Numbered from the stretch's first letter, positions 13,793-22,466 are shown. The stretch: 24,465 nt of DNA from Viridibacillus sp050279675 (GCF_050279675.1 NZ_JBNNUK010000030.1:1-24465), one strand, 5' to 3'. The notes: a model not told the origin generated them from the sequence alone. Program-made: numbers and translations.

Positions 13793-13817
13793 TTGAGAAC
13801 CATATTTTTGCTATAAT
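13793..13817 (+). promoter_or_regulatory. Extended -10 promoter of the diguanylate cyclase gene
   Basis: TGCTATAAT (13809-13817) is an extended -10 element about 40 bases before the start codon. TTGAGA at 13793 is too close to be a standard -35, which fits a promoter relying on the TGn extension. Confidence 0.5.
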
Positions 13818-13857
13818 CATAATGATTGGAAATTGACTTATAAGTAGGTGGCTTATT

Positions 13858-15042
13858 ATGGATTTATTTTTAGATATGAAGACCATTATTCTATTACTTG
13901 GTATAGGCTACTTATTTACTTTAATCCTTATTAGTACTTATGGACAAAAGCATACAAAGGGTTTAACAGTACAGACTTTTTTTTTAGCAAAATTCTCTCA
14001 GACCATAGCATGGTTTTGTATGGTTTTTCGTGGAGAAATTCCTGACTTTATTTCCATCTCTTTTGCTAACTCCATACTATTTATTGGAACGTCCTTAGAA
14101 GTTATAGCATTATTGTCTCTTCAAAATGCTGCCCGTCTAAAAATCAAGATCATGATATACCTTGTTTTGACTCTACTCAGTATTATTGGTTTTCAACTCA
14201 TAGTTCTCTTTTATAACAAAGAAAACATACGAATCGCATATTACTCCTTTGTACTTGCGGTAATCTTAATTCCCGTTTATCGGATGGTTCTGGGGAAAGC
14301 TACCACGTTTCTTATGAGAATCATTGGTAGTCTATATCTTCTTGTTAGTGCAGCTTTTTTGATCAGAGGGGTTACAGCTTTACTATCATTTACAGTTTCA
14401 ACAAGTTTCTATACTCCTGGACTATATCAATTGATTTCATTGCTATCTATTTATCTTGTTTCGAATTTAGGCAATTTAGGATTTGTCCTATTAATGAAGG
14501 AAAGAGCAGACCACGAGTTAATCCGTTTAGCTAGTTATGATGATTTAACAGGTACTTTGAACCGTAGAACCTTTACAGAAAAAGCGAATAAGTATCTCAC
14601 TGATTATTCTAAAAAAGGACAACCTTTATCCTATCTGCTTTTTGATATAGATAACTTTAAAACAATTAATGACACATATGGTCATCACGTTGGAGATCAA
14701 GTACTACAAGATCTTACTATACGAATTAAGTTATATTTAGAAAAGGATGATTTGATTGTACGCTATGGAGGCGATGAATTTGGAATCCTGATGCCTGGAA
14801 AAGATGAAACCTACTCAAATGAGATTTCCGAGCAAATCATACAGTCACTTAATGGAGCTATAAACTATAGTCTCCCTGTGACATATACCATTAGTTTGGG
14901 TGTCCTCACCGTATTTCCAGACCAGTATATGCAATTAGAAACACTATACACTACTTGCGACCAAGCCCTTTACAACGCTAAAAGTAATGGGCGAAATGGT
15001 GTTTCCAGATGCCAGATAGAAGTTCAAAATGCTGTTTCATAA
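13858..15042 (+). CDS. Membrane-bound diguanylate cyclase (GGDEF)
   Basis: This 394-residue protein has about seven membrane segments in its first 215 residues, then a GGDEF domain (about 222-390) that makes cyclic di-GMP from two GTP. The opening ASYDDLTGTLNRRTF, the metal-binding FDIDNFKTINDTYGHHVGD and the signature RYGGDEFGIL (GGDEF at residues 304-308) are all intact, so it should be active. The RxxD inhibitory site is not conserved (E-K-D-D at that place), so product inhibition through that site is unlikely. The N-terminal membrane region is the probable sensor; its signal is unknown. The gene is monocistronic, with a promoter and a terminator of its own. Confidence 0.88.
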   Translation: MDLFLDMKTIILLLGIGYLFTLILISTYGQKHTKGLTVQTFFLAKFSQTIAWFCMVFRGEIPDFISISFANSILFIGTSLEVIALLSLQNAARLKIKIMIYLVLTLLSIIGFQLIVLFYNKENIRIAYYSFVLAVILIPVYRMVLGKATTFLMRIIGSLYLLVSAAFLIRGVTALLSFTVSTSFYTPGLYQLISLLSIYLVSNLGNLGFVLLMKERADHELIRLASYDDLTGTLNRRTFTEKANKYLTDYSKKGQPLSYLLFDIDNFKTINDTYGHHVGDQVLQDLTIRIKLYLEKDDLIVRYGGDEFGILMPGKDETYSNEISEQIIQSLNGAINYSLPVTYTISLGVLTVFPDQYMQLETLYTTCDQALYNAKSNGRNGVSRCQIEVQNAVS

Positions 15043-15073
15043 TCGTAAATTTGAAATCAAAAAATCATCCTCG

Positions 15074-15109
15074 GGGAGCTTTTTTCCTAATCCTAAGCAA
15101 AAAGCTCCC
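15074..15109. terminator. Terminator after the diguanylate cyclase gene
   Basis: GGGAGCTTTTT (15074-15084) and AAAAAGCTCCC (15099-15109) form a perfect 11-base stem, 32 bases after the stop codon. It may also serve the converging decayed gene at 15129. Confidence 0.8.
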
Positions 15110-15128
15110 TTTCATGTACACCATAATC

Positions 15129-15600
15129 TTATATGTCGTTCTCGGTTCTAAATGCCTTGATTGAATAATCGATGTTCTCAATCCTATGGTCTAATGAAAG
15201 ATTTTTCGTTCCTTGAATTTTTAATGTAATACCTGCCCATAATTCTTTTTCCATAGCTACATAAAAGGTTGCTTGGTTGTACTAAATTGTGTTGGCTTTT
15301 TGTCTCCCCATACCACTAAATTATTGTTTCCATCGACACTTCCCGTAATTGCCATCCCTTTTTTTATTAGGTTATCGGTGCCAATAAGTTTGGATATTAA
15401 TCCTCCACCGTATGAATGGCACGAACTACATCTCCGTTTTGGGCATTAATGAAATTCTAGTAAAACAACTATCTCGATAATTTCCAAACACTGTTAGGGT
15501 GGGCATACCATCGATACTATCAAATGTAAAAAGATTTCCTGTTGCCCAATCTTTTCCTGGGTTTAGTCTGTATCAGTACATTAATCACAGGATTTATGTG
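15129..15600 (-). pseudogene. Decayed gene with several frameshifts, unknown family
   Basis: Coding-like stretches can be read on the minus strand in changing frames. They are GNLFTFDSIDGMPTLTVFGN, then GMAITGSVDGNNNLVVWGDK, then MEKELWAGITLKIQGTKN and the C-terminus YSIKAFRTENDI with a TAA at 15129. Frame changes fall in A and T runs, consistent with single-base indels. No start codon remains. The residue pattern suggests a beta-rich exported protein, but the family is not recognised. Confidence 0.55.
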
Positions 15601-15688
15601 CTTATTTAGGATGGAGTAAATACTTCGTTATATTCCCTCTTAGATCCAATATAACAAACAAAATACTCCTTTTATCAGAGACTCCTTC

Positions 15689-15780
15689 TTGAACTAACCT
15701 GCCCCGTAGTTAAATAATGAAAAAAGGAGCTGCCTATGCAACTCAATGATCTTCAAGTAAAGCACCCCGTTAGTTTAAGT
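15689..15780 (-). repeat. Dispersed structured repeat, copy 9 (variant subfamily)
   Basis: The first palindrome is TTGAACTAAC, CTGCCCC, GTAGTTAAA. The hairpin at 15727-15744 is GAGCTGC, CTAT, GCAACTC, the same arms as copy 7 with a different loop. The unit ends with CACCCCGTTAGTTTAAG. It lies about 140 bases downstream of the decayed gene at 15921. Confidence 0.85.
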
Positions 15781-15920
15781 GATAACCCTCACAATTTCTA
15801 AGTATATACAAGAAGACAATTCCAAAAAGTGTTTTTCGGGGTTATTTGAACAATTATAAAAAAACACTTTCTTATAGTAGAAAATGCCCGATTTATTAAT
15901 ATGATATTTTCCATTATAAT

Positions 15921-16457
15921 TCAATTTAGTAATATTAATTTATATTTCCCCCGAGAAATTGGTTCATATAAATTAGCTTCAACTTTACCGATTGACCCTT
16001 GAAATACTTCATAGTCATAGTTTTATTTGATTTGTTCTAGAACTTGATTTGTTTTCTAAAAAGCTTGTATATCTACAAAGAAGTGCATTTTATCCTTGAT
16101 TTTCTGAAAGTTTCTTAGTTCATTTGCAAATAAAATAAATAACTCCTTATCATGTTCATCGAGTGCTTCATTTACTTTGAAATTCAAGTGAAAAATTTTT
16201 AATTCCAAATCCAAAATGGAGCAAATCATTCCTTTGTTATACAATCCCTCAATATCTTCCACTTGAATTTGAAATTGAAACTCGCAGTTGACAGTTACTA
16301 GAAAGTACCATCCTAGACTATCGTCGTACCTCTGCTCATTTGTGATCGTCCAAACATCGCCTTGAAGGAACTAAATGATATGTTGGTGCTTTTGTCTCGG
16401 ACAGCAGCAGCTTACTTCATGTTGAAACACTTCTAGTATTATTAAATTTTCATTCAC
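15921..16457 (-). pseudogene. Unknown gene with three in-frame stop codons and no frameshift
   Basis: A single minus-strand frame of 179 codons starts at a GTG with AGGAGG eight bases upstream and ends at a TGA at 15921. It is interrupted by TAG at 16371-16373, TAG at 16056-16058 and TAA at 16023-16025. The coding character continues across each stop, for example EVFQHEVSCCCPRQKHQHII, then FLQGDVWTITNEQRYDDSLG, and at the end NYDYEVFQGSIGKVEANLYE. A Cys-Cys-Cys cluster followed by His residues near the N-terminus is notable. I do not recognise the family. A Fur-like operator lies about 150 bases upstream, and repeat copy 9 follows. Confidence 0.65.
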
Positions 16458-16600
16458 TAGATGTTCCTCCTTCGTTCTTTTTAATTTCTAAGTACTTTTT
16501 AATCAGAAAGAATCCACTTTGTAATTCAAATTCTTTTTTGTTTATACAATACTGTCACCTGTATTATTCTTTCTTTTTTACATGTTTTAGTAGATTGCAA

Positions 16601-16639
16601 AATAATAATTGATAATGATATTCATTTGCAATTATTATT
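16601..16639. promoter_or_regulatory. Orphan Fur-type operator inside a perfect inverted repeat
   Basis: GATAATGATATTCATTTGC (16611-16629) matches 16 of 19 bases of the Fur consensus. It is flanked by AATAATAATTG (16601-16611) and CAATTATTATT (16629-16639), a perfect 11-base inverted repeat, so overlapping Fur dimers could bind. The nearest gene is the broken gene starting at 16457 on the minus strand; on the plus side lies only a recombinase remnant. Confidence 0.55.
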
Positions 16640-16757
16640 GTATATGATGATGATTAGCATCGTCAAACCAATTTAATTCTAACTTTCCTAATATTGCTTT
16701 GTTCACTAGTTCATTCCTTCATTTGTTATAAAATCCTATCATCTTTCTTCTAGATCT

Positions 16758-17075
16758 TTGTTACAATGCATTTCTCTCAAGCTGGAGAAAGCGATGTTTG
16801 AGTTTATGTTCCCTACAGGTTGCCGAATTGGAGAAATTGTTTCATTGGAAAAGTACGACATTAATTGGTCTAATCGATCTGCGGTAGTAAGAGGAAAAGG
16901 TGACAAAGAAAGAGAAGTTTATTTTAATATACGGAGCAAAATATGGCATAAACGCTACATTGACAATCGAAATGACACTGATCCAGCCACATTGTCAATG
17001 TTTAAAATATTAACTCGCGGACGGCACTACGGGGAAATAGCTATGACATACTTCAATCATTATCGTGGGCAATGA
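16758..17075 (+). pseudogene. Tyrosine recombinase (phage integrase family) remnant
   Basis: About 70 residues of the catalytic domain remain: FMFPTGCRIGEIVSLEKYDI (the first active-site Arg in CRIGE), then NWSNRSAVVRGKGDKEREVY and a following WHKRYIDNRNDTDPA. After that the expected downstream sequence is lost, and the frame runs into unrelated residues. The HxxR and Tyr motifs are not seen. The N-terminal DNA-binding domain is also absent. It is dead, but shows that an integrating element was once here. Confidence 0.75.
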
Positions 17076-17081
17076 CATTTG

Positions 17082-17114
17082 AAAAAGCTGCCGCCTGTAA
17101 AATACAGACAGCAA
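17082..17114 (-). terminator. Terminator of the siderophore transport operon
   Basis: On the minus strand GCTG and CTGT pair with ACAG and CAGC, with a small bulge, followed by TTTTTC. It lies about 115 bases after the stop codon of the ATPase gene, the last gene of the operon. Confidence 0.6.
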
Positions 17115-17230
17115 CTTCAACTAGAGTAGCTGTTATAATCTGTGCAAGCTACAGTAAATAATTTATTTTTCTATTAGTTTTTTTTGGCCTACTCATTTTT
17201 TGAGATGATTCCTTTTTCGAAATTTTGCAA

Positions 17231-17983
17231 CTAATAAATAGCTAGTGGCCCATAAGGACCATCGATAATTTCTATTTTCGTTTCAAAAATATCTGTCAAA
17301 ACTTCCGAATCCATAACCTCTTCTACTGTTCCAAAAGCGGCAATTTGTCCATCTTTCATAGCACAAATTCTATCAGAATATTTGGCTGCAAAATTTATAT
17401 CATGCATAACAGTCAGAATTGTTCTTCCAAATTCATTAGCCGCACGTCTCAAATGCTCCATCATTTGAACAGAACGAGCAACATCAAGGTTGTTCAGAGG
17501 CTCGTCCAAAAGTACATATTCAGTCTCTTGGCACAAAACCATCGCTACATATGCTCTTTGTCTTTGACCACCAGAAAGCTCATCTAAATATCTATTCTCT
17601 AAATCAGTTAAGTCTAAAAAATCGATATATTTAGAAATAATAGCCTCGTCCTCTTTAGTTAATCTTCCCTTTGAATAAGGAAAGCGTCCAAATCCAACTA
17701 GTTGTCTAATAGTAAGCCTAGTTACAAAATGATTTTCTTGTCGCAATATAGTCAAAATTTTTGCTAAGTCTTTTGATTTGGATTCAGAAACATCCATATT
17801 TGCCACCTGAATTTGGCCTTCCTCCATATCCAAGAGTCTTCCAATCATCAAAAGTATCGTAGACTTTCCAGCACCATTTGGTCCAATTAAAGAAGTAAAA
17901 CCCGCTTTTGGTATTTCAATATTCAAAGGTCCTATTTTCACCTTATCAGTATAGAACTTTTTAACATTATCAATTTTTATCAT
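17231..17983 (-). CDS. Iron-siderophore ABC transporter, ATP-binding protein
   Basis: This 250-residue ATPase has Walker A GPNGAGKS (residues 34-41), the signature LSGGQRQRA, Walker B YVLLDEPLNNLD and switch His in VMHDINFAAKYSD, all typical of FecE/YclP-type importers. It powers uptake of ferric siderophore through the two permeases encoded upstream. Its ATG overlaps the preceding permease gene by four bases, so translation is coupled. It is the last gene of the Fur-controlled operon. Confidence 0.9.
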   Translation of the reverse strand: MIKIDNVKKFYTDKVKIGPLNIEIPKAGFTSLIGPNGAGKSTILLMIGRLLDMEEGQIQVANMDVSESKSKDLAKILTILRQENHFVTRLTIRQLVGFGRFPYSKGRLTKEDEAIISKYIDFLDLTDLENRYLDELSGGQRQRAYVAMVLCQETEYVLLDEPLNNLDVARSVQMMEHLRRAANEFGRTILTVMHDINFAAKYSDRICAMKDGQIAAFGTVEEVMDSEVLTDIFETKIEIIDGPYGPLAIY

Positions 17984-19044
17984 AAAGCCCTCTTCCTTAA
18001 AACTACAGTTAAAAATATTATTCCACCAAATAATTCGATAATAACTGAAACTACACCTTGCGCATGGAATACATGATACATCAAAAAGTATGCACTCGTT
18101 ATTATCAAAAATCCTATAGCAAGAGCCATTGGAAAAATATATCTATGATCATAAGTTGACGCCGCCTGATAGCTCAAAGTTGCTACTAAAAAGCCATAGA
18201 AAGTAAGTGGACCAATCAAAGCTGTTGAAATTGACATCAAAATAGCAACTAATACAAGCGTATAAATTACACTAAATTGATATTTAACTCCAAAAGAAGT
18301 AGAAACATCCTTTCCTAGTGACAATATATTTAGTTTCTTAGAATGAGCAAGAAGTAACAACGCTACAATTATTACCATAGGAATTACAATAGGAAAATAT
18401 GCAGGATCTGCATTATTAACAGAACCAAACAATCTTGCCTGTAAAATATCGAATTCAGAAGGCGCAAGTAGTCTTCTCATGAAAGTTGACACAGAATTTA
18501 GCCCAGTGCCAATAATAATTCCAACTAAAAGCATAAGTTGTAAATTCCCGTATTTACCCGAAAGTAACCATCCATAAAGTATCAAACTCATCAAGACCAT
18601 AACAACAACTTGAAATAAAAATGATCCAATCCCACTAAAATTTATCAATGCACTAGCACCAAAGAAAAATATTGTACTAGTTTGAATTGTTGAGTAAAGT
18701 GATTCGAAACCTAAAAGCGAAGGAGTTATAATCCTATTATTCGTAATCGATTGGAAAGCAACAGTCGACAAGCTCTGACAAACTGCAGCAATAATCATTG
18801 CAACAAGAGCTACTATCCTTCTCATAACAACTGGGATAAAAGAAGGTGAATCTAACGGAACTGGATTGTTATAAACTAAAAGTCCATATGAAGAAAGGAT
18901 GCCCAAAGTAATCAATGTTATCAGCAAAATCCAATAACGTCTTTCTTCCTTCTTAGAACGAAATGCCCTAGCTGATCTATTTTCATTATGAAGGCTAGAA
19001 TCGATTTCGACATTTTCTTTATTTCTATATTCCAATGTGTTCAT
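17980..19044 (-). CDS. Iron-siderophore ABC transporter permease 2 (FecCD family)
   Basis: This 354-residue integral membrane protein of the FecCD/BtuC fold has about nine to ten hydrophobic segments. Conserved patches include SLLGFESLYSTIQ and the coupling-helix region LSLGKDVSTSFGVKY, followed by GPLTFYGFLVATLS. It has a cytoplasmic N-terminal extension of about 35 charged residues. The ATG start has AAGGAGG upstream and overlaps the stop of permease 1 by four bases. It resembles YclO/CeuC/FatC. Confidence 0.88.
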   Translation of the reverse strand: MNTLEYRNKENVEIDSSLHNENRSARAFRSKKEERRYWILLITLITLGILSSYGLLVYNNPVPLDSPSFIPVVMRRIVALVAMIIAAVCQSLSTVAFQSITNNRIITPSLLGFESLYSTIQTSTIFFFGASALINFSGIGSFLFQVVVMVLMSLILYGWLLSGKYGNLQLMLLVGIIIGTGLNSVSTFMRRLLAPSEFDILQARLFGSVNNADPAYFPIVIPMVIIVALLLLAHSKKLNILSLGKDVSTSFGVKYQFSVIYTLVLVAILMSISTALIGPLTFYGFLVATLSYQAASTYDHRYIFPMALAIGFLIITSAYFLMYHVFHAQGVVSVIIELFGGIIFLTVVLRKRAL

Positions 19045-20057
19045 CGTAGCCTCCTTGGTTTTCTTTGTCTCAGTAAAATAGTAATAAACACGACTGACCC
19101 CACTGTTCCAAGTATTAAAGAAACAGGTACTTCAAAAGGCATTATGATTGTTCGAGAAATTATGTCACAGGCAGTTATAGTCCCCATTCCTATCAAACAT
19201 ACCCAAGGTAAATTACTCCTAAGATCATCGCCTCTAAACATTGAAACAATGTTTGGGACAATTAAACCCAAGAAAGGTAAGTTTCCAATAACAGCTGCAA
19301 CAATTCCAACTGCAAAAGAAATAAGGATAGTCCCCAAAAGAACAATCCTATTGTAATTAACTCCAAGGCTTGTTGCGACATCTTCTCCTAGTCCAGCTAA
19401 AGTCAATCTATTAGCAAAAATAAAAATAAGCAAAGTAACGATAACAATTAGCCATAAATATTCATATCTTCCCACCTGAACGGCCGCAAAAGAACCTACA
19501 AACCAAGTTTCAATACTTTGCGTCATTTGAAAAAGGAGTCCCATAAAAGTGGATACTGCAGAAATGACTGCTCCAAGCATCAATCCAATAATCGGAACAA
19601 TTAAAGAGGAACGAAGTTTAACTCTTCGTAAAAATAAAAAGAAAATCATAGTTCCTATAAAAGAAAAAATGATTGCACCAGTCATTCTTAGAACTAAAGT
19701 CGGCGCAGGAAATAATAAATAAACAAAAAGCAGCCCTAAACCTGACCATTCAATAGTCCCTGTTGTAGTAGGTTCAACAAAACGATTCTGTGTAATCAGT
19801 TGCATTACGAGTCCTGCCATTGACATTGCAGCTCCAGTAAGCATTAATGCAACTGTTCTAGGAACACGAGTTATGAAAAACATATCCATTCCATCCTCTT
19901 GTACACGTATATCATAAACTCCAGTAAACAGTGATATAATGCCTAAAATAATAACAACTATAATCGCTAATATAAAAGGTTTTGTCCATATCTTATTGTA
20001 GTTATAAAACTGAGGTTGAGAATTTATCTCAACCCTAGAAATTACATTTTTCAGCAC
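19041..20057 (-). CDS. Iron-siderophore ABC transporter permease 1 (FecCD family)
   Basis: This protein of about 338 residues has the FecCD fold and resembles YclN/CeuB/FatD. Landmarks are RVPRTVALMLTGAAMSMAGL (the RLPR-type motif and following helix), ITQNRFVEPTTTG, the coupling region LGEDVATSLGVNY and FLGLIVPNIV. The GTG at 20057 is chosen because AAGGAG lies nine bases upstream. A GTG at 20075 would overlap that site and lacks its own. It starts about 20 bases after the binding-protein gene and overlaps permease 2, so the two form the transmembrane channel. Confidence 0.87.
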   Translation of the reverse strand: MLKNVISRVEINSQPQFYNYNKIWTKPFILAIIVVIILGIISLFTGVYDIRVQEDGMDMFFITRVPRTVALMLTGAAMSMAGLVMQLITQNRFVEPTTTGTIEWSGLGLLFVYLLFPAPTLVLRMTGAIIFSFIGTMIFFLFLRRVKLRSSLIVPIIGLMLGAVISAVSTFMGLLFQMTQSIETWFVGSFAAVQVGRYEYLWLIVIVTLLIFIFANRLTLAGLGEDVATSLGVNYNRIVLLGTILISFAVGIVAAVIGNLPFLGLIVPNIVSMFRGDDLRSNLPWVCLIGMGTITACDIISRTIIMPFEVPVSLILGTVGSVVFITILLRQRKPRRLR

Positions 20058-20076
20058 TATTTTATACTCCTTCACA

Positions 20077-21105
20077 CTACTTAGCTAAAGTATTTGCAAG
20101 GTTTTCAAACAACTCTATATAAGTCTGAATTGATTCATTTGTGTAAGTATCTGCTGGTGCATAAATGATATGTTTTTTAGAAACAGCAGTTGTCTTTTTA
20201 AGAGCAGGTGCGTTAGCAATAACATCCTGAGCAGGTACTGAATTTTCTTCACCTGATATTGCAGCATCACGATCTAATACGAACAGCCAATCAGGATTAC
20301 TTTGTGCAATAGCTTCAACAGAAACTTCATCACCTTTATGATCTGAAGTAGAATCAGCAACTTCTAATGCTGGAGCCCAACCGAAAATTTCATACATTGG
20401 TCCCCAAACACGTCCAGAATGAGGAGCTGCGAAACCAATATCCCCACCACCAACGATAACACTCATAACTTTATCTGTTCCATTATAAGCAGATTTAGCA
20501 TTTTCGATAACTTTATCAAAATCAGCTACCACTTGTTTAGCTTCTTCATTTTTATCGAAAATTTGTCCTAAAGCAATTGTAGAATTTTTAAGTCCATTTA
20601 CTAAGTTTTCCCCAGGCGTAGCAGCTTCCTCAGAAATATCAACATCAAGATCAATAACAGTTGCATTTGGCACTAATTTTTTTATATCTTCGTAATAGTC
20701 AGCAAATCTTTGACCGACGATTACAAGTTCAGGGTTTGCAGCTGCTATAATTTCAAGATTTGGTTCGCGGTGATTCCCAACATTTTGTACTGAATCGTCC
20801 TTTACATATGGTGAATCCGCAGGCATTACATCCTTTGGAACAGCTACTAGTTCAATTTTCCAATCAGCTAAAGTTTCAAAAGTTCTATTATCCAAGGCAA
20901 CTACATTCTTTGGGTTTACAGGAACAGTAACAGTTCCATGGGCATCAGTGATTTCAACCGTAGGCTTAGAAACCTCTTCACTTCCATTAGCTTTAGTAGA
21001 CTTTGGCTCTTGATTACTTTCATTACTTGAATCTGAGCAAGCTGCTAACATCAAAGTCAAAACCGCCATAATAGCAACTAATTTTAAAAACATAGATTTT
21101 TTCAT
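20077..21105 (-). CDS. Iron-siderophore ABC transporter, substrate-binding lipoprotein
   Basis: This 342-residue lipoprotein has a signal peptide starting MKKSMF and the lipobox LAAC near residue 23, so it is tethered outside the membrane. The mature protein has the periplasmic-binding-protein FepB/YclQ fold: PKNVVALDNRTFETLADW at the first lobe, PELVIVGQRFADYYEDIKKL, and the second-lobe NPDWLFVLDRDAAI. It resembles YclQ/FatB/CeuA, binders of catecholate-type siderophores such as petrobactin; the exact ligand is inferred only. The ATG at 21105 is chosen for AGGAGA seven bases upstream. It is the first gene of the operon, with a Fur box about 90 bases before it. Confidence 0.9.
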   Translation of the reverse strand: MKKSMFLKLVAIMAVLTLMLAACSDSSNESNQEPKSTKANGSEEVSKPTVEITDAHGTVTVPVNPKNVVALDNRTFETLADWKIELVAVPKDVMPADSPYVKDDSVQNVGNHREPNLEIIAAANPELVIVGQRFADYYEDIKKLVPNATVIDLDVDISEEAATPGENLVNGLKNSTIALGQIFDKNEEAKQVVADFDKVIENAKSAYNGTDKVMSVIVGGGDIGFAAPHSGRVWGPMYEIFGWAPALEVADSTSDHKGDEVSVEAIAQSNPDWLFVLDRDAAISGEENSVPAQDVIANAPALKKTTAVSKKHIIYAPADTYTNESIQTYIELFENLANTLAK

Positions 21106-21192
21106 ACATATTCTCCTATAGTAATTTATTTTGAAAATGATGAAGCCTATTGATTGAATTGGATAGTAATTTCTACCCAATCAAAACGATAT

Positions 21193-21207
21193 TGATAATC
21201 ATTTTCA
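21193..21207. promoter_or_regulatory. Fur box of the siderophore operon
   Basis: TGATAATCATTTTCA matches the 7-1-7 Fur box TGATAATNATTATCA with one mismatch. Its place upstream of the binding-protein gene indicates repression by Fur when iron is plentiful. A weaker Fur-like half, TGAAAATGATGA, lies at about 21132-21143. Confidence 0.8.
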
Positions 21208-21401
21208 ATTGAACGTCCTGTGGAATAGTATAGTCATTAATTATGTGAAAATCTTGTGAAGGATATAAATTGATAAATAAAGTTACTTTTTGCATCAAGC
21301 ATAGATTGGATACAAAAAAGCAATACGTGAAGTATTCTTTTGATGGTTTCCGTCTCTTCAATATCTTTCAGAAACTGTTGAGATATCGGATTTTATAGAA
21401 C

Positions 21402-21448
21402 AAAAAAACGAGCAAAACTGGATAAAGCTGTTTATACTCGTGTTTTTT
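21402..21448. terminator. Terminator between the response regulator and the siderophore operon
   Basis: An A-run with ACGAG (21408-21412) pairs with CTCGT (21437-21441) and a T-run. T-runs follow the stem on both strands, so it can stop transcription coming from the regulator gene on the minus strand. Confidence 0.6.
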
Positions 21449-21508
21449 CAATTATGTTTGATATTGATTACTGTGACAAACTGTACTTTACCTATTATCT
21501 TATTTTCA

Positions 21509-22186
21509 CTATTCAATCATTGAATAGCCCCTGCCGTGGATTGTTTGAATATATCTGTCTTTCTTCTCGCACTTCAGCTTTTTTCTTAAATACCCAATAT
21601 ATAAATCCACTACATTTGGATTAACTGCTACGTCATATCCCCAAACCTGATTCAAAAGCATTTCACGGCTCAATATTTTATTTTTATTCTTGATTAAAAA
21701 TAAAAGTAAATCATACTCGCGCTTGGTAAGCGGGAGATTTCCCCCACCTTTTGTCACAATATTACAGGATGCATCAACGAAGAGATCTTTAAACCGAAAG
21801 AAATTAGTCTCGTTTGGCTGGATACCGTCCCTTCTTCTTAAAATAACTTTTATCCTTGCTACTAATTCTTCTTTCACAAATGGTTTTCTTATATAATCAT
21901 CTGCTCCTGCTTGTAATCCTGCTATGCAATCCTTGCTGGACACATTGTCGGTAACAATGATTATCGGTATCGTTTTAACAGCCCGTATTTGTCTGCAAAT
22001 TTCCGGTCCAGATATACTTAACGAATCCCAATCCAATACGATAATATCCCAATCTTGCTCATATACTATATTTAAACCTTTGTTTTCATTGTGAAGTGTT
22101 AAAATGAAATAGCCTTCTTGCTTTAAACCGCTTTCGATTTTCTTTGCTAAAGACCTTTCATTCTTAATTACCAACACCTGCTTCAC
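21509..22186 (-). CDS. OmpR/PhoB-family response regulator with degenerate acidic pocket, orphan
   Basis: This 225-residue protein has an N-terminal receiver domain (1-115) and a C-terminal winged-helix DNA-binding domain (about 130-225, with LPLTKREYDLLLFLIKN, then LLNQVWGYD and VDLYIGYLRKKL). The phospho-acceptor Asp52, Thr79 and Lys101 are kept. The acidic pair that binds magnesium (E9-D10 in PhoB) is Lys8-Asn9 here, so normal phosphorylation is doubtful. No histidine kinase gene lies nearby. The GTG start is chosen for GAGGTGA seven bases upstream. It may act without phosphorylation or through another signal. Its targets are unknown; the siderophore operon downstream is one candidate by position only. 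Confidence 0.85.
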   Translation of the reverse strand: MKQVLVIKNERSLAKKIESGLKQEGYFILTLHNENKGLNIVYEQDWDIIVLDWDSLSISGPEICRQIRAVKTIPIIIVTDNVSSKDCIAGLQAGADDYIRKPFVKEELVARIKVILRRRDGIQPNETNFFRFKDLFVDASCNIVTKGGGNLPLTKREYDLLLFLIKNKNKILSREMLLNQVWGYDVAVNPNVVDLYIGYLRKKLKCEKKDRYIQTIHGRGYSMIE

Positions 22187-22336
22187 CTATGGTTCACCTC
22201 TACTTCATTACATAAAATAATTTATCACAAAAAAGAATTTCGGATTTATTAATCTTAAATTTCTAAAAAAACTATTATAACAACTTACCAGGATAAATTT
22301 GTACAAATTTACAATAAATATGTATAAAATACTAAA

Positions 22337-22355
22337 CTTCGGAATTAAACCGAAG
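22337..22355 (-). terminator. Terminator-like hairpin after the gene at 22467
   Basis: CTTCGG, seven bases, CCGAAG, followed on the minus strand by TTTAGTATTTTAT. It lies about 110 bases after the stop codon of the 22467 gene. The rest of 22187-22466 shows no gene. Confidence 0.45.
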
Positions 22356-22466
22356 AATACTTCAGTTATTTAACCAAAATATTGGCGAAACTGTTGACAG
22401 AAATTTATTAGTCTTTCAACTACATGAATTGCTACATTATGCTTATGAAAGTTTAGGAAATTTCTA

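Noticed and set aside
1240..15780. The repeats as a CRISPR array
   Set aside because: The copies are hundreds to thousands of bases apart, separated by genes, with no regular spacers and no cas genes.
21173..21361. Minus-strand frame of 62 residues upstream of the siderophore-binding protein
   Set aside because: It runs over the Fur box and promoter region and has no family resemblance.
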